From JBDHTS01 sp044220535 (GTDB lineage: Bacteria > Pseudomonadota > Alphaproteobacteria > Micavibrionales > Micavibrionaceae), in the NCBI GenBank assembly GCA_044220535.1, contig JBGAQU010000057.1, positions 1-19,132 of the forward strand: DNA of 19,132 nucleotides, written 5' to 3'. Made by a program: the position numbers and the translations under genes. The notes under the pieces were generated by a model that worked only from the letters and a program-made list of their open reading frames with translations, was not told the origin of the DNA and did no database searches. This document shows, in pieces, positions 8,616 through 15,210 of the stretch; within the stretch, counting starts at the first letter, position 1; each line of letters begins with the position of its first letter.

Positions 8616-9425
8616 ATGGCCACAAACACCATTTGCCTCTGGATCGAAAACTCCGGACGGCCAGTACATCTGGCGTACCGTTGAGGATGAAAAAGTTCGT
8701 AAAGGCCATGCTGAATTCAACCGAACAGTGCGCGATTGGAGCGACGATCCGGATCCCGGCGAGGAATTCAATTGCCGCTGCTGGGCAGAGCCTGTGAATC
8801 AGGCCGCAGGTTTACATCAAGAACTTATCAGCGAAGTAAAAGATGCCGACAGAAGATGGACTGAAGAAGATTTCAAAAACCATTTTGATAACGGCAAAGG
8901 ACAAACTATCACGCTTTCACAGACAGGCTATCTTGGTGCGATCATCGAAAAAGCGAAAGAAATTCTATTTCATCGCGTCGAAGATCAGGTTGCCGATAAA
9001 ATGCGCGAGATAAAGTCGGGGAAATTAGTTTATACAACAGAAAATTCATATCCCCTCCTTGCCGAAGTTTTCTGGGTTTTTGGCGGCGGTACTATCCGCA
9101 CTAAAACGGAAGGAACTGTCTCTCAGAATGGAGATATTCTCTCTATTCAAGCTACTGTCGAATACGAATATTATGATGAATTTACAGACCCAGGAAATAT
9201 TAGAGAATACACACCATTTGTCGGCACCTCAGATCCCAAAGAAGCCTACGATTGGTACGTGATTTACATGATCCTATGCCAGAAAAGGAATTTGAGGCGT
9301 TCAAAGAAGAAATGCAGAATAGCGATAAGATAGCGCATGTCCGCGTAGGCTTGGCAAAACCCTATGTTTACAAAGACAGTAATTGTTATTTGATGTGCAA
9401 CGGCGTATTTTTCTATGATGAATAA
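8616..9425 (+). pseudogene. Frameshifted gene: phage minor-head (SPP1 gp7/Mu gpF-like) domain plus unknown C-terminal region
   Basis: AAGGAG at 8602-8607 precedes ATG 8616, but that frame stops at 8682. The coding signal moves to the +1 frame near 8624, reading QYIWRTVEDEKVRKGHAEFN and then WSDDPDPGEEFNCRCWAEP. This is the conserved end of the phage head-morphogenesis domain (W.T..DE.VR..H......DPPP...NCRC). The frame continues to about 9258, then returns to the original frame (HDPMPEKEFEAFKEEMQNS) and ends at TAA 9423-9425. The two shifts cancel. Residues after the head domain (HFDNGKGQTITLSQTGYLGA, YEYYDEFTDP) match nothing I can name; toxin-like cargo on such domains is known. The stop overlaps the next start, so the three genes form one unit. 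Confidence 0.7.
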
Positions 9426-9867
9426 TACAATTAAGATACTCACCATAGGCTTTACTGGCTCCAGCGCAGAGCATTTCTTTGAACGGCTGCGCGGTGCTGG
9501 CGTGAAAAAAGTGATCGACACGCGCCTATGGGGAAGCTCACAACTTGCAGGATTTGCGAAGAAAAAAGACCTGCCCTATTTTCTGAAAGAAATCGGCGGT
9601 ATTGCTTACGAATACCGTAAGGAACTTGCCCCTTCGGAAGATATTCTTAAGCCATTCAAAGAGAATAAAATCGGATGGGCGGATTATGAAGTGCAGTATA
9701 TCAATCTGATCAATCACCGAAACATCGCAAAGATAGTAAAGCCCGATGAGATGCATGAGGCGTGTTTTCTTTGTGCATGCCAAACAGAGCATCAATGTCA
9801 CAGGCGTTTGCTTGCCGAATATTTGCAGAAAGAATGGGATCATTCTGTGGAGATCACTCATTTATGA
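9415..9867 (+). CDS. DUF488 family protein
   Basis: This 150-residue protein matches the DUF488 family. It opens with a strand ending in TIGFTGSSAEHFFERL, then VKKVIDTRLWGSSQLAGFAK and a core DLPYFLKEIGG. The diagnostic cysteine/histidine motif near the C-terminus reads CACQTEHQCHRRLLAEYL. Family function is not established. The conserved Cys, His and Arg suggest a catalytic or nucleic-acid-related role, and members occur often in mobile DNA. Two tandem ATGs (9415 and 9418) overlap the end of the preceding gene, and no separate ribosome site is visible, so translation is probably coupled. The stop overlaps the next start as ATGA. No frameshift is seen here. Confidence 0.88.
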   Translation: MMNNTIKILTIGFTGSSAEHFFERLRGAGVKKVIDTRLWGSSQLAGFAKKKDLPYFLKEIGGIAYEYRKELAPSEDILKPFKENKIGWADYEVQYINLINHRNIAKIVKPDEMHEACFLCACQTEHQCHRRLLAEYLQKEWDHSVEITHL

Positions 9868-10460
9868 TCCCTTTGTTGTTCGATGTTGATGAAAGTCATG
9901 CACCAGATATTGAAGGTCTGATTTACATTTCTGATTTCATCACGAAAGAAGAGGAACGTGCGGTAATCGACAGTCTCGACGCCCAACCTTGGTTGACGGA
10001 TTTGAAGCGCCGGGTACAGCATTACGGCTACCGCTATGATTATAAAGCGCGTGCTGTTACCAGCGATGCATATCTCGGACAGCTTCCCGAATGGATTGCT
10101 CCGATTGCAACGCGCCTGTACGATCAAAGACTATTCGATAAAATGCCTGATCAAGCCATTGTAAATGAGTATGAACCCGGACAAGGAATTTCCGCGCACG
10201 TTGATTGCGTGCCTTGTTTTGGTGATGTGATTGCCTCCTTGAGCCTTGGATCAAGCGCGGTCATGCAGTTTACACATCCAAAGTCAGGCGATAGGCAAGA
10301 GCTTTACTTGCAAGAGCGTAGCCTGATCGTCCTATCCGAGGCTGCGCGGTATGAATGGACACATGCAATCCCGGCAAGAAAATCGGATGTTGTGCGGGGT
10401 TTCAAAGTCGAACGCACGCGGCGGGTGTCCTTAACATTCCGTACAATTATCATAATATAA
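9864..10460 (+). CDS. AlkB-like 2-oxoglutarate/Fe(II)-dependent dioxygenase
   Basis: This 198-residue protein belongs to the AlkB/ALKBH family, which uses Fe(II), oxygen and 2-oxoglutarate to oxidise nucleic-acid or protein alkyl groups. The iron triad is H112 and D114 (NEYEPGQGISAHVD, matching NxYxPGxxIxxHxD) with H167. The 2-oxoglutarate-binding arginines lie in the C-terminal RGFKVERTRRVSLTFR. The N-terminal GLIYISDFITKEEERAVI is the usual lead-in strand and helix. The start at 9864 overlaps the DUF488 stop as ATGA; an upstream in-frame reading from 9762 lies inside DUF488 and is not used. It resembles the short ALKBH8/ALKBH4-like bacterial forms more than the E. coli enzyme. The target could be DNA, tRNA or protein. 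Confidence 0.9.
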   Translation: MIPLLFDVDESHAPDIEGLIYISDFITKEEERAVIDSLDAQPWLTDLKRRVQHYGYRYDYKARAVTSDAYLGQLPEWIAPIATRLYDQRLFDKMPDQAIVNEYEPGQGISAHVDCVPCFGDVIASLSLGSSAVMQFTHPKSGDRQELYLQERSLIVLSEAARYEWTHAIPARKSDVVRGFKVERTRRVSLTFRTIIII

Positions 10461-10465
10461 TTATC

Positions 10466-10768
10466 CTATATCCATAGCTTAGAAATAAACAATAAAAGAG
10501 CTATTACAATAAAAGCCGTTGAGAGTAACAGGCTCCACCGCATGGCTCCCAAAAAGAAGTGTACCTTGCATTGGCGACAGGCATCGTCTGGTTTGCATTG
10601 AGATTTTATATCCCACTTCTTATATTGATGCTTGAAAAAGCCAGCGCATATGGAGAGTACCAAGCTTAAAATGAAAAATGTTATAAGTATATAAATCAAT
10701 GATTTATCGTGTTGTTGAGCATCACGTAAATGGGCCAATTTTTGGGGGTTTCTGGCAATGTGGCACAT
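10466..10768 (-). CDS. Small two-helix membrane protein, unrecognised
   Basis: This 100-residue protein has two strong hydrophobic helices, at about residues 25-43 (IYILITFFILSLVLSICAG) and about 78-98, joined by a polar loop with CKPDDACRQC. It is probably an inner-membrane protein with a cysteine-rich loop. Its stop is five bases from the convergent AlkB-like stop. No good ribosome site is visible before the ATG, so the start is uncertain. The DNA is AT-richer than its neighbours, in keeping with transferred DNA. The 140 bases upstream (10769-10909) contain no gene I can support. Confidence 0.55.
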   Translation of the reverse strand: MCHIARNPQKLAHLRDAQQHDKSLIYILITFFILSLVLSICAGFFKHQYKKWDIKSQCKPDDACRQCKVHFFLGAMRWSLLLSTAFIVIALLLFISKLWI

Positions 10769-10909
10769 AAGAAAGACTTGAAAAAGCTAACGAAAATAAC
10801 GAAATGATTTTTATCTATTTGAAAAATAAAGAAAAATGGCATCGCTCAAAACGTTATTCGTGATCTCGCCATTTGTTTAATCACAAAAAATAAAATCAAG
10901 TGTGCCACA

Positions 10910-11041
10910 CTACTTGGTATCCTTGCGGGTGACGATGGTGCAGGTCACATCATCCGACAAAATCATGTCGAACGAATTGCCATCAACACGCAACGCGGAA
11001 ATGTGCTTTTCATCTTCGTTGAATGCTGGCTGATACGTTGC
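10910..11041 (-). pseudogene. 3' tail of an unidentified gene fused behind the integrase remnant
   Basis: Reading the minus strand one frame away from the integrase, 43 residues run to TAG at 10912-10910: ATYQPAFNEDEKHISALRVD, then a stretch ending DDVTCTIVTRKDTK. It looks like real protein, ending in beta-strand-like segments. It has no start of its own, and that frame carries a stop just upstream inside integrase sequence. The likely explanation is a deletion joining the integrase 5' half to the 3' end of another gene at about 11035. The family is not recognised. Confidence 0.5.
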
Positions 11042-11563
11042 GCGACATCGGGCGCATCTCTACCTGCGATCTCTTCAATGACGTTGATAATGTCGCGCGG
11101 CGTTATTCTGTCGATCTGCATTGATCCTATGCGCGGGAATACATCTTTCTCAAATGTGCGTTCGATGTTTTTACGATGCTTCTCTACCCATGTTTGACGC
11201 AGAAACCATTCACGCGCGATATATTCAAACGTCCGCTCTGTATGACCAAGGTTATCGAGCTTCTTTTTCTCTTTCGCTTTGTTGGGATCATGCCCGTCCC
11301 TGATCATCGCCTTTATTTCATCGCGCAGCCTACGCGCTTCCGCAGACCCCATTTCTGGATAGCGGCCAAGCGTGTACATGTTGTAATGCGCCTTTTCTGC
11401 GCTGGCCTCTTTTTTCATCTTATATGGTAAACGCCAGACCTTTGAGCCGGATGTACGGACTAAAAGATACAAACCCGCCTCGTCATAGAGCTTATAATCC
11501 CGCTCTTTGGGTTTTTGCGTTCTTGATCTCGGCTTCTGTGAGCTTTCTCTTTATCTTGGGCAT
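11030..11563 (-). pseudogene. P4-type tyrosine integrase, frameshifted and missing its catalytic domain
   Basis: ATG 11563, with AAGGA eight bases upstream, starts a typical integrase N-terminus (MPKIKRKLTEAEIKNAK). At a run of five A's (T5 on the plus strand, 11512-11516) the frame changes. With four A's the text would read NAKPKERDYKLYDEAGLYLL, the DUF4102 consensus of P4-like integrases. The rest encodes the arm-binding domain (YTLGRYPEMGSAEARRLRDE) and the SAM-like core-binding domain (WVEKHRKNIERTFEKDVFPR, ITPRDIINVIEEIA). It breaks off after DVAQRIS. All catalytic residues (R, K, HxxR, H, Y) are absent, so no recombinase can be made. It sits next to a tRNA-derived attachment site, the usual place for such an integrase. 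Confidence 0.88.
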
Positions 11564-11572
11564 GGTTACGTC

Positions 11573-11630
11573 CTTTTTAGGGTACAGAGCTTAATTGAAC
11601 TCATTATACCCTATAACGTACCCTAAAAAG
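11573..11630 (-). promoter_or_regulatory. Integrase promoter with flanking GGGTAC inverted repeat
   Basis: CTTTTTAGGGTAC (11573-11585) and GTACCCTAAAAAG (11618-11630) are a perfect 13-bp inverted repeat. On the minus strand a consensus TATAAT (11608-11603) lies between them, preceded by GGGTACGTTATAGGG and a weak -35 (TTCTTT). One arm overlaps the -35/-10 spacer, and the other covers the early transcript and the ribosome site of the integrase. This is the arrangement expected for an autorepressor or excisionase operator. Further GGGTAC and GTACC copies occur at 11643-11658. Confidence 0.6.
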
Positions 11631-11738
11631 AAATAGAAGTGAGGGTACAAGGCTGTACCGCTCTGGACGATTATCCGGTGCTTTATCTAATTAAATCAGT
11701 CGTTTATGGATTGTTTTGGATCGTTCTGGACTAAAAAT

Positions 11739-11784
11739 TGGTTGCGGGAATAGGATTTGAACCTATGACCTTCAGGTTATGAGC
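11739..11784 (-). other. 3' fragment of initiator tRNA-Met, probable attachment site
   Basis: The minus strand reads GCTCATAACCTGAAGGTC and continues through a T-arm (GGTTCAAATCC) to CCCGCAACCA. This is the anticodon loop (CAT) to CCA end of an alphaproteobacterial initiator tRNA. The 5' half is absent: sequence before the anticodon loop does not match. Such 3' tRNA fragments are the direct repeat (att) left by integrases of the P4 class, and the integrase remnant begins 176 bases away. The complete tRNA is not in this window. Confidence 0.85.
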
Positions 11785-11866
11785 AGAATGATTGTCGGGC
11801 ATTTTTCGACACGAAAACTAAATCAATTCAAGCTCTTAATCTGACACCCAATCAAGAAAGTAAGCG

Positions 11867-11891
11867 TGTTAGATACTTTTGTTAGATACTT
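11867..11891. repeat. Tandem 12-bp direct repeat
   Basis: TGTTAGATACTT occurs twice, at 11867-11878 and 11880-11891, between the attachment site and the end of the aquaporin pseudogene. No gene is visible in 11785-11910. It may be an arm-type recombinase site or merely a local duplication. Confidence 0.5.
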
Positions 11892-11910
11892 GCCACATTT
11901 GCACGATTGT

Positions 11911-12600
11911 TCAAGCGTTTTTTGAATTCTTGGCCCAAAACCACCGTATAATTGCCGTCGCCAATAGAGAACCTATAATCTGCATAAGGATGAAGCCTGG
12001 CACATCAGAGGGCCGTATCCCGGCAACAATGGTTAAAGGGTAATAACGTACGCCGGATTGGTAAAATACGCGCGAGGGACGTAAACCAATAGCTCGCGGT
12101 AATGAACAGGCCCACCGTATACGAAAAGAAGCCCAAAGTTTACAAACTGGCGATGGCTGCCAAAGCCCAGAACAGCTTTCAATAATTTCACCTGTCCATA
12201 CGCCTATGCCAGTGCGGATACGCGGTGATTCTGGTTGATCGGGCAATCAACATATATGCGCTAAAATCCAGAGTCCGCGAGTTAAATCAGCCCAGCTATC
12301 TGCACTATAACAGAGATAAGCGGTAAACTCTGCCAACGGTAAAGCGCCTTAGGAAGGCGGGATAGGCTAACAACCTGATTGAAAGCGTGAGCCGGATATC
12401 CGCCAAAAATCAAAATAAGAACCACAAGGGGCTGCGCCGCCGGTTGCCAGCGTGTTTCCAAGCAGTGTTGGCGGTGTTACCGCCCGCCAGCTGTCACCCA
12501 TAATTCCCGCGATCCGACTACAACCGCCAGAAGGGCAAGTGTCAGCCTCCGCTAATAATAGCCGCCTATGGGATAAGCTGAATTGCTCAGGATTCGCTAC
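11911..12600 (-). pseudogene. Decayed MIP-family aquaglyceroporin (AqpS-like) of the ars operon
   Basis: Fragments in all three minus frames align in order with an aquaporin of about 230 residues. They are FSLSHRRLLLAEA near 12580, then LALLAVVVGS, GNTLATG, LVVLILIFGG, FNQVVSLS (the first NPA-like box, already NQV), RTGIGVWTGEII, AYFTNPA (second NPA box) and the intact C-terminus IRPSDVPGFILMQIIGSLLA to NSKNA. At least five single-base shifts separate them, and the expected start codon reads GTA. AqpS-type channels release arsenite made by ArsC in ars operons of rhizobia, and the position right after arsC fits. As read, no functional channel can be made. Dense indels with conserved total length suggest recent decay or poor sequence here. 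Confidence 0.8.
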
Positions 12601-12609
12601 GGATAATCT

Positions 12610-13002
12610 TCAATGGTCGCCAGCATACGACAGTTTCGCAAACGCCGCATTGATTTCGGCTTCTGTGCCGGTTGCCTTGGCAGGATCGGGCGTACTCCAA
12701 TGAAGTTTTTTAGGCTTACCCGGAAAAAACGGGCATGTTTCTCCGGCAGCTTGATCGCAAACCGTTACGACCAGATCAAAAGGCTGATCTGCAAATTCAT
12801 CCCAAGATTTGCTGCGGGGCTGGCCAGGGTCAATACCATGCCGCTTTAATGTTTCAATGGATTTAGGATGAACATAGCCCGCGGGGAAGCTACCGGCGCT
12901 CACTGCTTCATAACGGCCCTTACCAAGATGATTAAACAAAGCTTCCGCCATAACGGAACGGCAGGAATTCCCGGTGCAAAGGACTAGGACGCGCTGTACC
13001 AT
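12610..13002 (-). CDS. arsC: Arsenate reductase, low-molecular-weight phosphatase type
   Basis: This 130-residue protein reduces arsenate to arsenite. The P-loop CTGNSCRS supplies catalytic C9 and R15. The relay cysteines are C82 (TVCDQ) and C90 (ETCPFFPG), and the acid D106 is in DPAKA, as in the pI258/thioredoxin-coupled family. ATG 13002 overlaps the preceding stop as TAATG, with AGGAGG upstream. The last nine residues (LSYAGDH and before) are unlike the family. Removing one A from the AAA at 12634-12636 would give the usual CRMLATIEDYP ending and a stop at 12597. The C-terminal change is outside the catalytic core, so activity may survive. With no intact arsenite exporter visible downstream, detoxification would need another pump. 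Confidence 0.9.
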   Translation of the reverse strand: MVQRVLVLCTGNSCRSVMAEALFNHLGKGRYEAVSAGSFPAGYVHPKSIETLKRHGIDPGQPRSKSWDEFADQPFDLVVTVCDQAAGETCPFFPGKPKKLHWSTPDPAKATGTEAEINAAFAKLSYAGDH

Positions 13003-13451
13003 TAGCAACATCCTCCTGTCGGTGGGCAGCAAGATGAAACTTGCTTTTGTTCCTTGTCCGGAATGCCGCATGCGTCTTGCGCCAGACATGCCGTTTGCTT
13101 TGTGGTTAGAATGAAATCCTTACCATCAAAATCAAGGCCGAATTTGCCAATAGTGTTTTGCTGGTATTCAACTTCAATAGATAAATCCTCATCCCCTAGA
13201 ACCTTTTTAGATAGGTTAAGGATATGCAGGAATTTTTGAGGAGCCAGTCTATGATCGTAGTCCCCGGCCTCCCATAACTGAAAATTGGCTACGGTTTCTT
13301 TTCGTTCAACGCCGCCGCAATCAATGAAATGTTTGGTCACAAGCCCGACCTCCGTTACATGAAAATGGGATGGTAAATACGAACCGTTTGGTAATCTGAA
13401 ATTTACAGCCTTCAAACCGGCTAAGTGATTTTTCATTTCTGAAATTCTCAT
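13002..13451 (-). CDS. DUF6428 family ars-operon protein
   Basis: This 149-residue protein matches the DUF6428 family found in arsenic operons (SHFHVTEVGLVTKHFIDCGG, NFQLW, DHRL, EDLSIEVEYQQNTIGKF, TKQTACLAQDACGI). Its function is not established. It ends in SSCCPPTGGCC, two vicinal cysteine pairs able to bind As(III) or another thiophilic metal, in addition to cysteines at TACLAQDACG. The start ATG 13451 has AAAGGAAA seven bases upstream and overlaps the arsR stop as ATGA; the longer reading from 13484 lies inside arsR. It is cotranscribed with arsR and arsC and probably coupled to both. Confidence 0.85.
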   Translation of the reverse strand: MRISEMKNHLAGLKAVNFRLPNGSYLPSHFHVTEVGLVTKHFIDCGGVERKETVANFQLWEAGDYDHRLAPQKFLHILNLSKKVLGDEDLSIEVEYQQNTIGKFGLDFDGKDFILTTKQTACLAQDACGIPDKEQKQVSSCCPPTGGCC

Positions 13452-13819
13452 GATTTTTTCCTTTTCTTTGGCACTTGGCAGCAATTCATTAGCTCGATGA
13501 CGGATGAGCCTTTCTTATCCCGAATACTCGCAAATTCAACGCGGCAGCAATCCTCAACCATATAACGGATTAAGCCGGTGAAAAATTCAAAATTCGCGCT
13601 GTAAATAATCGAACGGCCTTCTCGGCGGGAAACCACAAGATCGGCGTTGCTCATATGGTTCAAATGAAAGGAAAGCGTATTATGCGGAATCTTGAGCGTT
13701 TCGCTTATCTTACCAGCGGGCGCGCCTTCCGGGCCAGATTCGACCAAAAGGCGGAAAACCCGCAAACGGGTTTCCTGCGATAAAGCGTCAAAGGCTATGA
13801 GAGCTTCCTGAATGTCCAT
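13448..13819 (-). CDS. arsR: ArsR-family metalloregulator
   Basis: This 123-residue winged-helix repressor carries LSQETRLRVFRLLVESG and a recognition helix in NTLSFHLNHMSNADLV, then the wing REGRSIIYSAN. It represses the ars operon until arsenite binds. The usual helix-3 ELCVCD metal box is absent. Instead it has vicinal cysteines C91-C92 (EDCCRVEF) and C113-C114 (MNCCQVP) near the C-terminus, as in ArsR types that bind arsenite outside the DNA-binding helix. The start is ATG 13819; the longer frame to 13948 covers the promoter and the end of the upstream integrase. There is no ribosome site, and the promoter predicts a message beginning at the ATG. It is the first gene of the ars operon. 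Confidence 0.92.
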   Translation of the reverse strand: MDIQEALIAFDALSQETRLRVFRLLVESGPEGAPAGKISETLKIPHNTLSFHLNHMSNADLVVSRREGRSIIYSANFEFFTGLIRYMVEDCCRVEFASIRDKKGSSVIELMNCCQVPKKRKKS

Positions 13820-13855
13820 ATGTCTAAATATATGGACATATGAAATAACAGTCAA
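13817..13855 (-). promoter_or_regulatory. arsR promoter and overlapping ArsR operator
   Basis: On the minus strand, TTGACT (13855-13850), a 17-base spacer and TATATT (13832-13827) form a near-consensus promoter, with the arsR ATG only seven bases after the -10. An inverted repeat CATATGTC (13817-13824) / GACATATG (13835-13842) covers the -10 element and the start codon, and is the expected ArsR binding site. The promoter begins two bases beyond the stop of the upstream recombinase. Confidence 0.8.
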
Positions 13856-13856
13856 G

Positions 13857-15185
13857 TTATTCCAGGGAAACTTGTAAACCCTTTTCAACTTTGCCAGAAA
13901 TCTTGATCGTTGCGACGGTTGGCACTTCCAACGGCCTGATTTCGGCAAGTTTGCTAACCGCCCTTTTCAATCGCGGATCGGAGGCATGCAGATATTTTTG
14001 CGTAGTTTGAATATCTTGATGCCCGGCCAGTTTCTTAACGGCGTCGATATCACCGTCCGCGCCTAAAGTATCGGAGCAGAATGCAGCGCGGGTATCATGC
14101 CAGCGGTAATCAATGCCGGTTGCCTTCTTGGTGGTCTTCCATGCAGTAGTGGCAACGTGTTTTACGGGCCGCGGTATGCCGGTTCCATTACGGCGGAATA
14201 GAATAAAGTTGATATCGCCGCGGTGGACAATGCCGTATTCTTTTTGATATTCTGCCGCCAAGTGCGGATATTGCTGAAGAAGTTGCCAAAGATAGTCACC
14301 AACCTTCCGGCATTCCATCAAGGCTTGGTGGGCGATTTCATTGACATGCACATAACGCCCGGTTGCCGTTTTGGTTTGCGCCGCCTCAAGGGAAATCACG
14401 CGCTCGGCTTCGGAATACTGACCTTCTCTAATACGCGCGCATTCCTTGGCGCGCATGCCGGTTTGGACGCAAATGATATATGCAAGGCGCGTATGAACAT
14501 GCAGCGTTTCATCAAAGGCCTCAATATAAGTCTGCGTCACATTATAAGGAATTGGCGTCGGAATCCGTTTAGGCACTTTCAGCAATTTGAAGGACGGTGG
14601 ATCAGGGATATATTTTCTCAGCTTCTTATGCTCCGGCGCATCCTTGAATTCTCTATAAGCCTTATCCAGAAATTTAAGATATTCATTTACGGATTTCTCG
14701 GTGCGTTTTTCGTCTTTCACTTCATAAAGATTTTTGCCGGTCTTTTTATCCCGGCCTTTGAATACCTTTACATTCTGCTCTTTTGAAAATTTGATATAGA
14801 GATGAATCCGATCCTCTACGTCTTCCATAGGCGTATGCGCGCCAAAATAATCTAACAACTCCTTGGCGTATGTTTTCGCGCTGGCATAGGAAGCCAAGTC
14901 TTTCATTTGCTCAAGTCGGTATGCAATCGGCTCGGCCAAAGTAAAGCCACCTTTGGGAAGGTTCTCTGGTTTTCTCTCTTTTCCTTCGTCGCCGTTATCG
15001 AGCCGCGTTTGAATTTCTGCCTTAATCAGATTTTCAAATTTCAGAGCTTCGCGTTTTGTGGCGGCAGCTTCTTTTGTTTCCGGGTGATCGCAATAGCCCG
15101 TAAATCTCTCGCCTTTAATATTGAAGGCATAACACCATTTCTTGCGTTGCGTATTCCAATAACCGCCTGCAATCCGCTTTTGAAT
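13857..15185 (-). pseudogene. Tyrosine recombinase with complete active site but missing its 5' end
   Basis: Counting from TTG 14939, the catalytic residues are all present: R163 (TGMRAKE), K190, H281 and R284 (WHDTR), H307 (LAGHQD) and Y316 (QKYLHAS). Coding continues upstream in the same frame with convincing protein (GGYWNTQRKKWCYAFNIKGE, TGYCDHPETKEAAATKREAL), which is the N-terminal arm-binding region. No ATG, GTG or TTG exists between the upstream stop at about 15240 and this region. The true start has therefore been lost where phage-tail-like DNA now begins, or translation uses TTG 14939 or a rare codon. The protein from 14939 would keep the core-binding and catalytic domains. It runs toward arsR and may have brought the metal genes. 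Confidence 0.75.
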
Positions 15186-15210
15186 TGCAGCTTTCGGAGG
15201 TATTGCCCGA

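Noticed and set aside
9762..9863. Upstream extension of the AlkB-like gene
   Set aside because: It lies wholly inside the DUF488 coding region, and the ATGA overlap at 9864 gives a natural start.
12452..12849. Plus-strand open frames over arsC and the aquaporin pseudogene
   Set aside because: They are antisense to recognised ars genes and have no supporting start signals.
14223..14786. Plus-strand open frame of 187 codons opposite the recombinase
   Set aside because: It is antisense to a gene with a complete recombinase active site and shows no domain of its own.
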